Part shown: positions 50,175 through 59,651 of the stretch, piece by piece | Numbering within the stretch: the first letter of the stretch is position 1 | How the letters are laid out: every line of letters begins with the position of its first letter | Assembly: GCF_003628555.1 (NCBI RefSeq) | Contig: NZ_CP021731.1 | Span: 62,001-126,000, forward strand | Length of the DNA: 64,000 bases | Source of the DNA: Azoarcus sp. DN11 | GTDB lineage: Bacteria > Pseudomonadota > Gammaproteobacteria > Burkholderiales > Rhodocyclaceae | Direction: 5' to 3' | Translations under genes and position numbers: made by a program | Notes under the pieces: model-generated | Told to the model about the DNA's origin: nothing | The model's input: the letters and a program-made list of their open reading frames with translations, nothing else | Database searches by the model: none

Positions 50175-51744
50175 CCTGGACGAAATCGGCGCCGCGCAGG
50201 ACCGGCTGCGTGAGCCGCAGCTGGTAACGCCGGTCGCCATCGACGACGTCGATCACCCGCTGCGGCTGGAACCATTGTGCGGGCAGGATCGCCGACGCGT
50301 CGGCCTTCAGGGCCGGGGTGGCAGGCAGCAGGAAACCCTCGACAAAGGGTTCGCGCAGGCCGACAGGGCGTACCGCAACGACTTTCGGAAAGCCGGCGAG
50401 GACGTGGATGCCGGTTTCCATGACGCCGTCGGCGCGGTACATGAGCCAGCTCACCCGGGCGAGCAGGAAATGCTCGCTATCCGGGGGGCGCACACCCACG
50501 AGCTGATGGTGGCCGAGCCGCCCGGTGTGCGGGTTCTGGAACAGGCGGAAGCCGCTGACGGAATGGTCCGCAACCTGCCAGGGTTCGCACGTGAAGCCGA
50601 GTCTCGCGGCCGCACGTCGGCGTTCGCCCTCCGACCAGCGCCTGTTCTTGACCGGGGCGGCGCGTTCGCCGAAGGTCATCAGCGCGATGTCGTTGCGCAG
50701 GCTGCGCTGGGTCGCATAAATCGGAGGTTGCTCGAACGGGGTGCCGCTGACGTGGAAGGCGACCGCCGACCACCCTGCCGCGAGTTCGGCGCGTCCGTGG
50801 GCGCCGCGCCGCGGGAATCGGCGCCCTGCGGACGCAAGGCCCCAGGGGCGGTAGAGCGAGAGCAGTAGCCGGGAGCAGGCGTCGGCCGCGCAGTCGGCGC
50901 CAAGGCCTAGCGAGGACGGGGTGACGCCCTGCTTGAGCTGCTTGAACGCGGACTGGATCTGCCCGGCGAGTTTGCTGCCGTCGAAGCGGCGTGGCAGACC
51001 CGCGGGCTGCAGCACACCGAGCGGGCGCAGGCCGTGGTCGGCGCCGAGATCGAGGCCGTAGGCGGCGGGTTGCGGCGCGTCGCCGCCCGGCCCGTCGGAC
51101 AAGTCGCAATAGGGCGCGAAGCGCTGCGCCCAGCGACATACCCATCCGAGCTCGCGTTCGCTGCGTCCGTACGGGTTGGCCAGGTCGACGAGCAGCACGG
51201 CGATAAAGGCCTCGGTGGGGCTCTGCGCCTTCCAGATGTCGTTGAGCGGGTCCGGCACGCGGATCGCGCCGACCCCCAGCGCCTCGGCGGCGCAATAGCT
51301 GTCGTGCAGGTCGGTCCAGGTGCCGTCGGGGAGGACGCGGTGCGCGCGGAAGTACTCGAGGGGGACCATCCCGGCGTAGTGGATGCGGCGCTGGGCGAGG
51401 AGTGCGCGCTGGTCGGCCGGGAGGCGTTCGGCGCCGCTTCTGCGCGCGATGTGTGCATAGGCGCTGGCCAGCGCGTTCCACAGGGTGACGACGCCCTGCA
51501 GTGTCGCGTTGTCCTCGCTGTCGGGCGGCAGCGGATGCGCGGCGTAGCGGCGGGACATCTCCGTCTGGGCAGCCGCGACATGCGGGCGCGCCGCTTCGAG
51601 GATCTCGAGGTGTCGCTCGGGCGTGAGGTCGGCCTGCAGCAGCGCCGGTACCATCTCCGACAGCAGCCGGTGGTTCTCGTCGACGTCCGGCGGCCGCAGC
51701 CTGCCGAGCAGTTCCAGGCACTCGACGGGGTCGTGATAACCCAT
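50116..51744 (-). CDS. Uncharacterised 542-residue protein with a PilZ-like motif
   Basis: This soluble protein has no signal peptide or membrane span. The N-terminal half is helical (PPDVDENHRLLSEMVPALLQ; TLWNALASAYAHIARRSG) and the middle has Arg-rich, catalytic-looking but unassigned sequence. Near residue 393, ADHSVSGFRLF fits the PilZ (D/N)-x-S-x-x-G motif. It is preceded by an RRWSEGERRR region and followed by beta-strand-like VGVRPPDSEHFLLARVSWLM and GIHVLAGFPKVVAV, the usual PilZ barrel pattern. Binding of c-di-GMP is an inference from this. Its stop lies 59 bases inside phoR on the other strand. No operon partner is clear; the HIT gene ends upstream of it. Confidence 0.65.
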   Translation of the reverse strand: MGYHDPVECLELLGRLRPPDVDENHRLLSEMVPALLQADLTPERHLEILEAARPHVAAAQTEMSRRYAAHPLPPDSEDNATLQGVVTLWNALASAYAHIARRSGAERLPADQRALLAQRRIHYAGMVPLEYFRAHRVLPDGTWTDLHDSYCAAEALGVGAIRVPDPLNDIWKAQSPTEAFIAVLLVDLANPYGRSERELGWVCRWAQRFAPYCDLSDGPGGDAPQPAAYGLDLGADHGLRPLGVLQPAGLPRRFDGSKLAGQIQSAFKQLKQGVTPSSLGLGADCAADACSRLLLSLYRPWGLASAGRRFPRRGAHGRAELAAGWSAVAFHVSGTPFEQPPIYATQRSLRNDIALMTFGERAAPVKNRRWSEGERRRAAARLGFTCEPWQVADHSVSGFRLFQNPHTGRLGHHQLVGVRPPDSEHFLLARVSWLMYRADGVMETGIHVLAGFPKVVAVRPVGLREPFVEGFLLPATPALKADASAILPAQWFQPQRVIDVVDGDRRYQLRLTQPVLRGADFVQVSYETLDSPAPAARPESVR

Positions 51745-51783
51745 GGATGCTCCGTGTGCGTTCGGTCCGTGCGCGGGGCGTGC

Positions 51784-52206
51784 TCAGCCGGCGGTCTGCT
51801 CGGTCAGCATGGCGACGAGCGTCGCGGCCAGCGCAGCGACGGACGGCGCCGCGCGGCGTGTGCCGGTGCGCTGCGGCGCGCTCCACACCGACTGGGGGAA
51901 GTGGGGGTCGTCGGCGAAGCGCGGGATCACGTGCCAGTGCAGGTGCGGAACCATGTTGCCCAGGCTCGCGAGGTTGATCTTGTCGGGACGCATCAGCTGT
52001 CGCAGCGCGGCCTCGGTCGCGAGCACGACGTTGAGGAGGTGGCGCTGCTCGCCCGCGGTGAGGTCGGTCATCTCGGCGACGTGGTGGCCCCACACGACGC
52101 GGCAGAAGCCGGGGTAGTCGGCGTCCTGGACGAGGATGACGCGGCAGCTGCCGTCGCGCCACACGAGGGTCTCGTCGGCGGCCAGGCACAGTGGGCAATC
52201 GGTCAC
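51784..52206 (-). CDS. HIT-family nucleotide-binding protein
   Basis: A 140-residue HIT protein. The catalytic triad is in MVPHLHWHVIPRF (H-x-H-x-H type, here H-L-H-W-H-V). CPLC at the N-terminus and GFCRVVWGHHVAEMTDL fit the diadenosine/AMP hydrolase branch. These small dimers hydrolyse nucleotide phosphoramidates or dinucleoside polyphosphates; the physiological substrate is uncertain. Start is GTG 52206 with AAGGGGAAG just upstream; a GTG at 52242 is in frame but less well placed. It is cytoplasmic and lies 39 bases before the PilZ-like gene start, possibly co-transcribed. Confidence 0.85.
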   Translation of the reverse strand: MTDCPLCLAADETLVWRDGSCRVILVQDADYPGFCRVVWGHHVAEMTDLTAGEQRHLLNVVLATEAALRQLMRPDKINLASLGNMVPHLHWHVIPRFADDPHFPQSVWSAPQRTGTRRAAPSVAALAATLVAMLTEQTAG

Positions 52207-52276
52207 GGGCTTCCCCTTCGGCAAGGATGTCGGAACGGCCACTCTAGCCTGACGGCATGGCGCTGCGAAGCGAAAT

Positions 52277-53098
52277 TTACACGCTGCCTGCGCCGGCGGC
52301 CGGATTGCCCGCGATCGTCGCGGTGTCGCCGAGGGCCTCGATGGCGCCGTGGCGGAAGGCGAGCAGCGTGCCTGCCGGGATCGTCTGCCACACCTCGTTG
52401 TCGGTCAGCGCTGCGGTCGCGATCACCGCGACGCGGTCGGCGGGGGTCGTGAGCCGGCTGAAATCGACGCTGAGGTCCTGGTCGGCGAGGTGCGCGGTCG
52501 TGAACGGGGCCTGGCGGATGAGGTAGGTGAGCCGCGTCGAGCAATGCGCGAAGAGGTAGTCGCCGTTCGACAGCAGGAAGTTGAACGGGCCGTGTGCGCC
52601 GATGCGGATCGCGAGGCGCCGCAGCGCCGCGTACAGGGCTTCGGCCGGGGGCGGGCCGTCGGGGAATTCGGCGGCGAGGCTCTGCAGGATGTCGCAGAAC
52701 GCGGCCTCGGAGTCGGTGCAGCCGACCGGCACGAAGCGGCCGTCGAAGCGCGGCGCGTAGTCGAGCAGGTTGCCGTTGTGCGCGAAGATCCAGTAGCTGC
52801 CCCACAGCTCGCGCTGGAAGGGGTGGGTGTTGTCGAGCGTGACGCGGCCCTGGGTGGCCTTGCGGATGTGCGCGATGACGTTGAGCGAGCGGATCGGGTA
52901 GTTGCGCACCAGCTCGGCGATCGGCGACGAGGCGCTGGGCTGGGGATCGAGGAAGACGCGCACGCCGCGTCCCTCGAAGAAGGCGATGCCCCAGCCGTCG
53001 GCGTGCACGTCGGTGCCGCCGCCGCGCGCCTGGAAGCCGGCGAACGAGAAGCAGATGTCCGTCGGCACGTTGCAGTTCATTCCGAGGAGCTGGCACAT
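52277..53098 (-). CDS. Class II glutamine amidotransferase (YafJ-like)
   Basis: A 273-residue N-terminal-nucleophile hydrolase. MCQLLGMNCNVPTDICFSFA exposes Cys2 as the nucleophile after Met removal. DVHADGWGIAFFEGRGVRVF, NVIAHIRKATQGRV and ELWGSYWIFAHNGNL are glutaminase signatures. It has no synthase domain, so it is the stand-alone YafJ type, whose acceptor substrate is unknown. The start ATG 53098 was chosen because it puts Cys at position 2. A repeat-like palindrome lies between it and gatB. Confidence 0.9.
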   Translation of the reverse strand: MCQLLGMNCNVPTDICFSFAGFQARGGGTDVHADGWGIAFFEGRGVRVFLDPQPSASSPIAELVRNYPIRSLNVIAHIRKATQGRVTLDNTHPFQRELWGSYWIFAHNGNLLDYAPRFDGRFVPVGCTDSEAAFCDILQSLAAEFPDGPPPAEALYAALRRLAIRIGAHGPFNFLLSNGDYLFAHCSTRLTYLIRQAPFTTAHLADQDLSVDFSRLTTPADRVAVIATAALTDNEVWQTIPAGTLLAFRHGAIEALGDTATIAGNPAAGAGSV

Positions 53099-53133
53099 CG
53101 CGCGTTCCTCCGTCGATCGCTCCGGCAATGCTC

Positions 53134-53220
53134 CGTTCGCCCCGAGCCCTTCGTCGAGCCCGGCACAGGCCTGTCGCGGGGTGCTCGCGGTGACCGGGCT
53201 GCGACAGGCTCGCCCGAACG
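53134..53220. repeat. REP-like imperfect palindromic element
   Basis: The outer arms CGTTCGCCCCGAGCC (53134-53148) and GGCTCGCCCGAACG (53207-53220) are inverted copies differing by a few bases. The inner arms CCTGTCGC (53170-53177) and GCGACAGG (53201-53208) are perfect. The motif (GACAGGCTC ... CCGAACG) resembles intergenic repeats widespread in proteobacterial genomes. It fills the gap between gatB and the amidotransferase gene. Confidence 0.6.
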
Positions 53221-53236
53221 CTGCCCGGTTACCGGA

Positions 53237-54697
53237 TCAACTGCCCGCGAGCTTGCGTTTCAGCAGATCGTTCACCTGCGCCGGGTTGGCCTTGCCGCGG
53301 CTCGCCTTCATGACCTGGCCGACGAGCGCGTTGAAGGCCTTCTCCTTGCCGGCGCGGAACTCCTCGACCGACTTCTGGTTCGCCGCGAGAACCTCGTCGA
53401 TCATCGCCTCGATCGCGCCGGCGTCGTTGGTCTGGCGCAGGCCCTGAGCCTCTATGATCGCATCCGCCGTCGCCCCTTCGCCGTTCCACAGGGCTTCGAA
53501 CACCTTCTTGCCGATGTTGTTCGAGATCGTGCCGTCGCTGATCCGCGCGACGAGGCCCGCGAGTTGCGCGGGCGAGACCGGCGAGGCGGAGATGTCGAGT
53601 TCGGCCTTGTTGAGCCGCGCCGCGAGGTCGCCCATGACCCAGTTCGCGCAGGGCTTCGCGAGCGCGACACCGGCGGCGTCCACCGTGGCTTGGTAGAAGG
53701 TGGCGACTTCCTTCGAGGCGGTGAGCGTCGTCGCGTCGTACGCGGAGAGGCCCCACTCTTCCATGAAGCGCGCCTTCATCGCGCCCGGCAGTTCCGGCAT
53801 GCCGGCCTGCACGCGTGCCTGCCACTCGGGCGAGATCACCAGCGGCAGCAGGTCCGGGTCGGGGAAGTAGCGGTAGTCGTGCGCGTCTTCCTTCGAGCGC
53901 ATCATGCGCGTCTCGCCGGTGTCGGGGTCGAAGAGGACCGTCGCCTGCTGCACCTTGCCGCCGTCCTCGATGGTATCGATCTGCCACTGCACCTCGTAGT
54001 CGATCGCCTGCTGCAGGAAGCGGAAGGAGTTGAGGTTCTTGATCTCGCGGCGTGTGCCGAGCGGGCCGCCGGGGCGGCGCACGGAGACGTTGGCGTCGCA
54101 GCGGAAGGAGCCTTCCTGCATGTTGCCATCGCAGATGTCGATCCAGCGCACCAGCGCGTGCAGCGTTCGCGCGTAGGCCACCGCCTCGCGCGAGGAGCGC
54201 ATGTCGGGCTCGGAGACGATCTCGAGCAGCGGCGTACCCGCACGGTTGAGGTCGATGCCGCTCATGCCGTGGAAGTCCTCGTGCAGACTCTTGCCGGCGT
54301 CTTCCTCGAGGTGGGCGCGGGTGAGATGCACGGTCTTCTCGTAAGCGGTGTCACCTTCGCCGACGTGGATCGTGATCGTGCCGCCTTGCACCACCGGCAG
54401 CTCGAACTGGCTGATCTGGTAGCCCTTGGGGAGATCCGGGTAGAAGTAGTTCTTGCGTGCGAACACGCTCCGGGGCGCGACGTTGGCGCCGATCGCCAGG
54501 CCGAAGCGGATCGCGCGCTCGACGGCGCCGCGGTTGAGCACCGGCAGCACGCCCGGCAGCGCGATATCGACGGCGCAGGCCTGCGCGTTCGGCTCGGCGC
54601 CGAACGCGGTGCTGGCGCCGGAGAAAATCTTCGACGCGGTGTTGAGCTGGGCATGCACTTCCAGCCCGATGACGACTTCCCAATCCGATCTGCTCAT
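53237..54697 (-). CDS. gatB: Asp/Glu-tRNA(Asn/Gln) amidotransferase subunit B
   Basis: A 486-residue subunit that phosphorylates the mischarged Glu or Asp on tRNA and binds the t[23 protein letters not shown] opens the protein. [40 protein letters not shown] and [20 protein letters not shown] follow. The C-terminal YqeY/tail domain ends [20 protein letters not shown]. It supplies Asn- and/or Gln-tRNA by transamidation. It lies after a lipoprotein gene, not directly after gatA. Confidence 0.97.
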   Translation of the reverse strand: MSRSDWEVVIGLEVHAQLNTASKIFSGASTAFGAEPNAQACAVDIALPGVLPVLNRGAVERAIRFGLAIGANVAPRSVFARKNYFYPDLPKGYQISQFELPVVQGGTITIHVGEGDTAYEKTVHLTRAHLEEDAGKSLHEDFHGMSGIDLNRAGTPLLEIVSEPDMRSSREAVAYARTLHALVRWIDICDGNMQEGSFRCDANVSVRRPGGPLGTRREIKNLNSFRFLQQAIDYEVQWQIDTIEDGGKVQQATVLFDPDTGETRMMRSKEDAHDYRYFPDPDLLPLVISPEWQARVQAGMPELPGAMKARFMEEWGLSAYDATTLTASKEVATFYQATVDAAGVALAKPCANWVMGDLAARLNKAELDISASPVSPAQLAGLVARISDGTISNNIGKKVFEALWNGEGATADAIIEAQGLRQTNDAGAIEAMIDEVLAANQKSVEEFRAGKEKAFNALVGQVMKASRGKANPAQVNDLLKRKLAGS

Positions 54698-54724
54698 GTT
54701 CGTATCTCTTGTTTCTTCACGCGG

Positions 54725-55249
54725 TCAGCTGCACTGGCCGTTCGACCGGTCCACCAGGATCGGCCACACATATTCGAACGCGCCGTGCGTGCAGCGTTTC
54801 GCGCATTCGGAGAATGCGACGGTAACCTGCTCGCCCTGTTCCCACACCCGCACCGTGCAGCCGTCGCGCGCCTGCAACTCGACGTGCGGCTCCTTGAGCA
54901 CCTGCTTGAAGTCGGCGAGGTCGAACTGGCAGCTGCCATGCCTGGGTACGTCGAGGTGTGCGGCGAAGGCGCGCACCTCCGAGTAGCTGATGTCGAGCAC
55001 GGCGCTGCCACCGTAGCCCACTTCGTCCTTGAACTGGCAATCGGTCTTGATCGAGAGCGGGCGCACCGGCATCGGCTTGAGCCGCCCGCGCTGCAGCGCA
55101 CGCTTCGGCTCCGCCTCGGCGGCGGACTGCGCCGGGGAGGGCGTGGCCGCGGCCGATTCCGGCTTGCGCTCCGGCGGCGTCGCGCACGCGCCGAGCAGCA
55201 CGGCCGCGGCGAGCGCCGCGGCGCGGAGGGCGGAAGGGAGGCGGCGCAT
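54725..55249 (-). CDS. Conserved-type lipoprotein between gatA and gatB
   Basis: A 174-residue predicted lipoprotein. The signal RRLPSALRAAALAAAVLLGAC ends in a lipobox with Cys about 22. An Ala/Pro-rich linker follows, then a domain with three further Cys pairs (CQFKDEVGYGGSAVLDISYS; GSCQFDLADFKQVL; CTVRVW; CAKRCTHGAFEYVWPILVD) that could form disulfides in the periplasm. No known family was recognised. It starts five bases after the gatA stop and ends 27 bases before gatB, so it is inside the amidotransferase operon although its envelope location gives no obvious link to tRNA charging. Confidence 0.75.
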   Translation of the reverse strand: MRRLPSALRAAALAAAVLLGACATPPERKPESAAATPSPAQSAAEAEPKRALQRGRLKPMPVRPLSIKTDCQFKDEVGYGGSAVLDISYSEVRAFAAHLDVPRHGSCQFDLADFKQVLKEPHVELQARDGCTVRVWEQGEQVTVAFSECAKRCTHGAFEYVWPILVDRSNGQCS

Positions 55250-55254
55250 GACGA

Positions 55255-56718
55255 TCAGCCCGGACGGCGCAGGTGCCAGTCGGTAGCCTGCTGGTACTGG
55301 TGCACGGTGGCGAGCAGGCGCGCTTCACCGAAGTAGTCGCCGATGAGCTGCAGGCCGACCGGGAGCTTGCCGGCACCGAAGCCGCAGGGGTGCGACAGGC
55401 CCGGCAGGCCGGCGAGGTTCACGGCGATGGTGTAGATGTCCGACAGGTACATCTGCACCGGGTCGTCGGTCTTCTCGCTGATCGCCCACGCGGTGGTGGG
55501 GCTGGTGGGGCCGGCGATCACGTCGCAATCCCTGAACGCGGCCTGGAAGTCCTGCGCGATGAGGCGGCGCAGCTTCTGCGCCTGCAGGTAGTAGGCGTCG
55601 TAGTAACCGTGCGATAGCACGTAGGTGCCGACGAGGATGCGGCGCTTCACTTCGGCGCCGAAGCCTTCGGCGCGGCTCTTCGCGTACATCTCGGCGAGGT
55701 CGCGGTACTCGGCGGCGCGGTGGCCGTAGCGCACGCCGTCGAAGCGCGACAGGTTGCTGGAGGCTTCGGCGGGCGCGATCACGTAGTAGGCGGGGATCGC
55801 GAGCTTCGCGTTCGGCAGGCTCACGTCGACGGTGGTCGCCCCGAGCTTGCGGTACTGGTCGAGGGCCGTGTCGACCGCGGCACGTACGTCGTCGGCCATG
55901 CCTTCGGCGAAGAATTCGCGCGGCAGGCCGATGCGCAGGCCGGCGAGCGGTTTCTCGTTCGCCGGTGCGGCGAGCTCGCGCGTGTAGTCTTCGGCGGGGC
56001 GGTCGAGGCTGGTCGAGTCGCGCGCGTCGAAGCCCGCCATCGCGGTCAGCAGCTGTGCGCAGTCGGCCGCGGACGCGCCGAAGGCGCCGCCCTGGTCGAG
56101 CGAGCTCGCGTACGCGATCATGCCGTAGCGGCTGACGACGCCGTAGGTCGGCTTGATGCCGGTGATGCCGGTGTGGCACGCGGGCTGGCGCACAGAGCCG
56201 CCGGTGTCGGTGCCGGTGGCGATCGGCGCGAGGCGCGCGGCGACCGCGGCGGCCGAGCCGCCCGAGGAGCCGCCGGGGATGCGCGTGGTGTCCCAGGGGT
56301 TGCGCACCGGGCCGTAATGCGAGTTCTCGTTGGACGAGCCCATCGCGAACTCGTCCATGTTGGTCTTGCCGAGCGTGACGGCGCCGGCGGCCTTCAGTAG
56401 CGCGACGACGTGGGCGTCGTAGGGGCTGACGAAGTTCGACAGCATCTTCGAGCCGCAGGTCGTGAGCAGGCCTTCGGTGCAGAACACGTCCTTGTGGGCG
56501 AGCGGGATGCCAGTGAGCGGGCCGGCTTGGCCGGCGGCGATGCGCGCGTCGGCGGCCCGGGCGGCCGCGATCGCGCCGTCGCGGTCGACGGTGATGAAGG
56601 CGTTGAGCGTCGGGTTGTGCGCGGCGATGCGGTCGAGGAAGAGCGTCGCGAGCTCGACGCTGGATATCTTCTTCGCGTCGAGTGCGGCGCGCAGTTCGGT
56701 GAGGCTGGCGTGGATCAT
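55255..56718 (-). CDS. gatA: Asp/Glu-tRNA(Asn/Gln) amidotransferase subunit A
   Basis: A 487-residue amidase-signature glutaminase that delivers ammonia to GatB. The catalytic Ser-cisSer-Lys triad is in [12 protein letters not shown] (Lys), [20 protein letters not shown] and [14 protein letters not shown] (nucleophile Ser). [20 protein letters not shown] and [20 protein letters not shown] complete the family pattern. It follows gatC by three bases. Confidence 0.97.
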   Translation of the reverse strand: MIHASLTELRAALDAKKISSVELATLFLDRIAAHNPTLNAFITVDRDGAIAAARAADARIAAGQAGPLTGIPLAHKDVFCTEGLLTTCGSKMLSNFVSPYDAHVVALLKAAGAVTLGKTNMDEFAMGSSNENSHYGPVRNPWDTTRIPGGSSGGSAAAVAARLAPIATGTDTGGSVRQPACHTGITGIKPTYGVVSRYGMIAYASSLDQGGAFGASAADCAQLLTAMAGFDARDSTSLDRPAEDYTRELAAPANEKPLAGLRIGLPREFFAEGMADDVRAAVDTALDQYRKLGATTVDVSLPNAKLAIPAYYVIAPAEASSNLSRFDGVRYGHRAAEYRDLAEMYAKSRAEGFGAEVKRRILVGTYVLSHGYYDAYYLQAQKLRRLIAQDFQAAFRDCDVIAGPTSPTTAWAISEKTDDPVQMYLSDIYTIAVNLAGLPGLSHPCGFGAGKLPVGLQLIGDYFGEARLLATVHQYQQATDWHLRRPG

Positions 56719-56721
56719 GGC

Positions 56722-57009
56722 TTACTCGATGACCTTCGGGACGAGGTAGAGGCCCGCTTCGGTCTGCGGCGCGACGCGCTGGAAGGCCTCGCGGCGGTTC
56801 GCTTCGGTGGCGGCGTCCTCGCGCAGGCGCTGCGCGACGTCCTGCGGATGGCTCATCGGCTCGACGCCGCGGGTGTCGACCGCCTGCATCTGTTCGATCA
56901 GGCCGAAAATTCCGTTCAGCTTGGCGCGCGTGGCCTCGACTTCGCCCTCGGCGAGTTCGAGCCGCGCGAGTCCCGCGATGCGCAGGACCTGTTCAGTGGT
57001 AAGCGACAT
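56722..57009 (-). CDS. gatC: Asp/Glu-tRNA(Asn/Gln) amidotransferase subunit C
   Basis: A 95-residue linker and stabiliser of GatA-Gat[38 protein letters not shown] and [19 protein letters not shown] match the family; the protein ends [16 protein letters not shown]. It begins the operon and is divergent from mreB across 113 bases. In that gap AAATC and GATTT form a small inverted repeat around 57030-57044. Confidence 0.95.
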   Translation of the reverse strand: MSLTTEQVLRIAGLARLELAEGEVEATRAKLNGIFGLIEQMQAVDTRGVEPMSHPQDVAQRLREDAATEANRREAFQRVAPQTEAGLYLVPKVIE

Positions 57010-57047
57010 GAGGAAACAAAACCCGCTTAAATCACAAAGATTTGTAG

Positions 57048-58166
<1,119 letters not shown>

Positions 58167-58223
58167 CTCGCGCCGTTGCGGCGGGCGATTGCGCCGGCCG
58201 CACTGCGCCGCACACGCCTCACG

Positions 58224-59123
58224 ATGTCCCTCGCCGGTCATCCGTCGCCACCCATCTTCAAGCAGGGACCCACGCCGCTCGTGCGGCTGCTGGTGCTGGT
58301 GTCGGTGTGCCTGGCGATGCTGATCACCGACCTGAAGTTCCGCTACCTCGAAGTGATGCGCCAGGCCTTGTCGGTGGCGACCTGGCCGCTGCAGATGGCC
58401 GCCGCCGCGCCGGCCGACGTCGTGCGCAATGCGGCGGTGTATTTCGGGACGCTCGTGGACGTGCAGAAGGACAACGCCGTGCTGCGCGGCCGCGAGCTCG
58501 AAGCGGCGCAGCGCCTGTTGCGCTTCGAGCAGCTGGAGGAGGAGAACCGCCGCCTGCGCGGGCTGCTCGACATGAGCGCCGCGGTCGCGACGAAGAGCGT
58601 CGCCGCCGAGATCCTCTACGACGCGCCCGATCCCTTCGACCGCAAGGTGATCCTCAACCGCGGCAGCCAGCAGGGCGTTCAGGCCGGCATGGCGGTCGTC
58701 AATGAACAGGGCATGATCGGCCAGGTCACGCGCGTCTATCCGGTGCAGGCCGAGGTGACGCTGCTCACCGACAAGGACCAGGCAGTCCCGGTGCAGGTCG
58801 CGCGCAACGGACTGCGCGGCGTGCTCGCCGGCGCCGGCCACGGGCGGCTCGAGATGCGGTTCACGCTGTCCGGGGCGGACGTGCGTGTCGGCGACCGCCT
58901 CGTGACCTCGGGCCTCGACGGCCTCTTCCTCGCCGGCCTGCCGGTTGCCGACGTCGTCCGCGTCGATCGCGACGCCCAGACTTTCGCGGTGATCGTGTGC
59001 GAGCCGGTCGCCGGCGTCGAGCGCACGACGCAGGTGCTGCTGCTGAGCCGCGCCGAAGCGCCGCCGCCACGTCCGGTGCCGGAACCCGAACCTGCCGCGC
59101 CGCGCAAGGGTCGCAGGGGCTAG
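58224..59123 (+). CDS. mreC: Rod-shape-determining protein MreC
   Basis: A 299-residue membrane-anchored periplasmic protein. The N-terminal membrane helix is VRLLVLVSVCLAMLITDLKF, followed by a coiled-coil (LEAAQRLLRFEQLEEENRRL). The beta-barrel domains contain DPFDRKVILNRGSQQGVQAG and RNGLRGVLAGAGHGRLEMRF, both conserved in MreC. A Pro-rich tail ends the protein. The ATG at 58224 is preferred over upstream in-frame starts. MreC bridges MreB and PBP2. Confidence 0.93.
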   Translation: MSLAGHPSPPIFKQGPTPLVRLLVLVSVCLAMLITDLKFRYLEVMRQALSVATWPLQMAAAAPADVVRNAAVYFGTLVDVQKDNAVLRGRELEAAQRLLRFEQLEEENRRLRGLLDMSAAVATKSVAAEILYDAPDPFDRKVILNRGSQQGVQAGMAVVNEQGMIGQVTRVYPVQAEVTLLTDKDQAVPVQVARNGLRGVLAGAGHGRLEMRFTLSGADVRVGDRLVTSGLDGLFLAGLPVADVVRVDRDAQTFAVIVCEPVAGVERTTQVLLLSRAEAPPPRPVPEPEPAAPRKGRRG

Positions 59124-59125
59124 CG

Positions 59126-59647
59126 ATGCAACCGACCCACCGCTCCAGCCGCATCCTGCTGCCCGCGAAGACCTGGTTCACCTACCTGAGCCTGCTGATC
59201 GCGCTCACGCTGAACTACATCCCGACCGGGCGTACGCCCGGCGTGCCCGACTGGGTCGCGCTGGTGCTGGCCTTCTGGTCGATCCGTGAGCCGCTGCGCA
59301 TCGGCATGGGCGCGGGCTTCCTGTTCGGCTTGCTGGTGGATATCGGCCATGGCGCCGCGATGGGGCAGCATGCCCTCGCCTACGTCGTGCTGTGCTACCT
59401 CGCGACCACGGTGTCGCGCCGCGTGCTGTGGTTCGGGCCGACGCAGCAGGCGCTGCAGATGTTCCCGCTGCTGCTGCTGGCGCAGGTGATCATGGTCGTC
59501 GTGCGCGTCATCGCCGGGGCCGAGTTCCCCGGCTGGTGGTACTTCCTGTCCAGCTTCACGAGCGCGGCGTTGTGGGTGCCGTTGAACTATCTCCTGCTGC
59601 TGCCGCAATACCAGCCGGTGGACCGGGACGACAACCGGCCGATCTAA
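59126..59647 (+). CDS. mreD: Rod-shape-determining protein MreD
   Basis: A 173-residue inner-membrane protein with five hydrophobic segments (about 16-35, 45-62, 70-88, 105-132 and 145-165). WFTYLSLLIALTLNYIPTGR and WSIREPLRIGMGAGFLFGLL, followed by DIGHGAAMGQHALAY, match MreD. The ATG is two bases after the mreC stop. It partners MreC in the elongasome. Confidence 0.92.
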   Translation: MQPTHRSSRILLPAKTWFTYLSLLIALTLNYIPTGRTPGVPDWVALVLAFWSIREPLRIGMGAGFLFGLLVDIGHGAAMGQHALAYVVLCYLATTVSRRVLWFGPTQQALQMFPLLLLAQVIMVVVRVIAGAEFPGWWYFLSSFTSAALWVPLNYLLLLPQYQPVDRDDNRPI

Positions 59648-59651
59648 ACCC

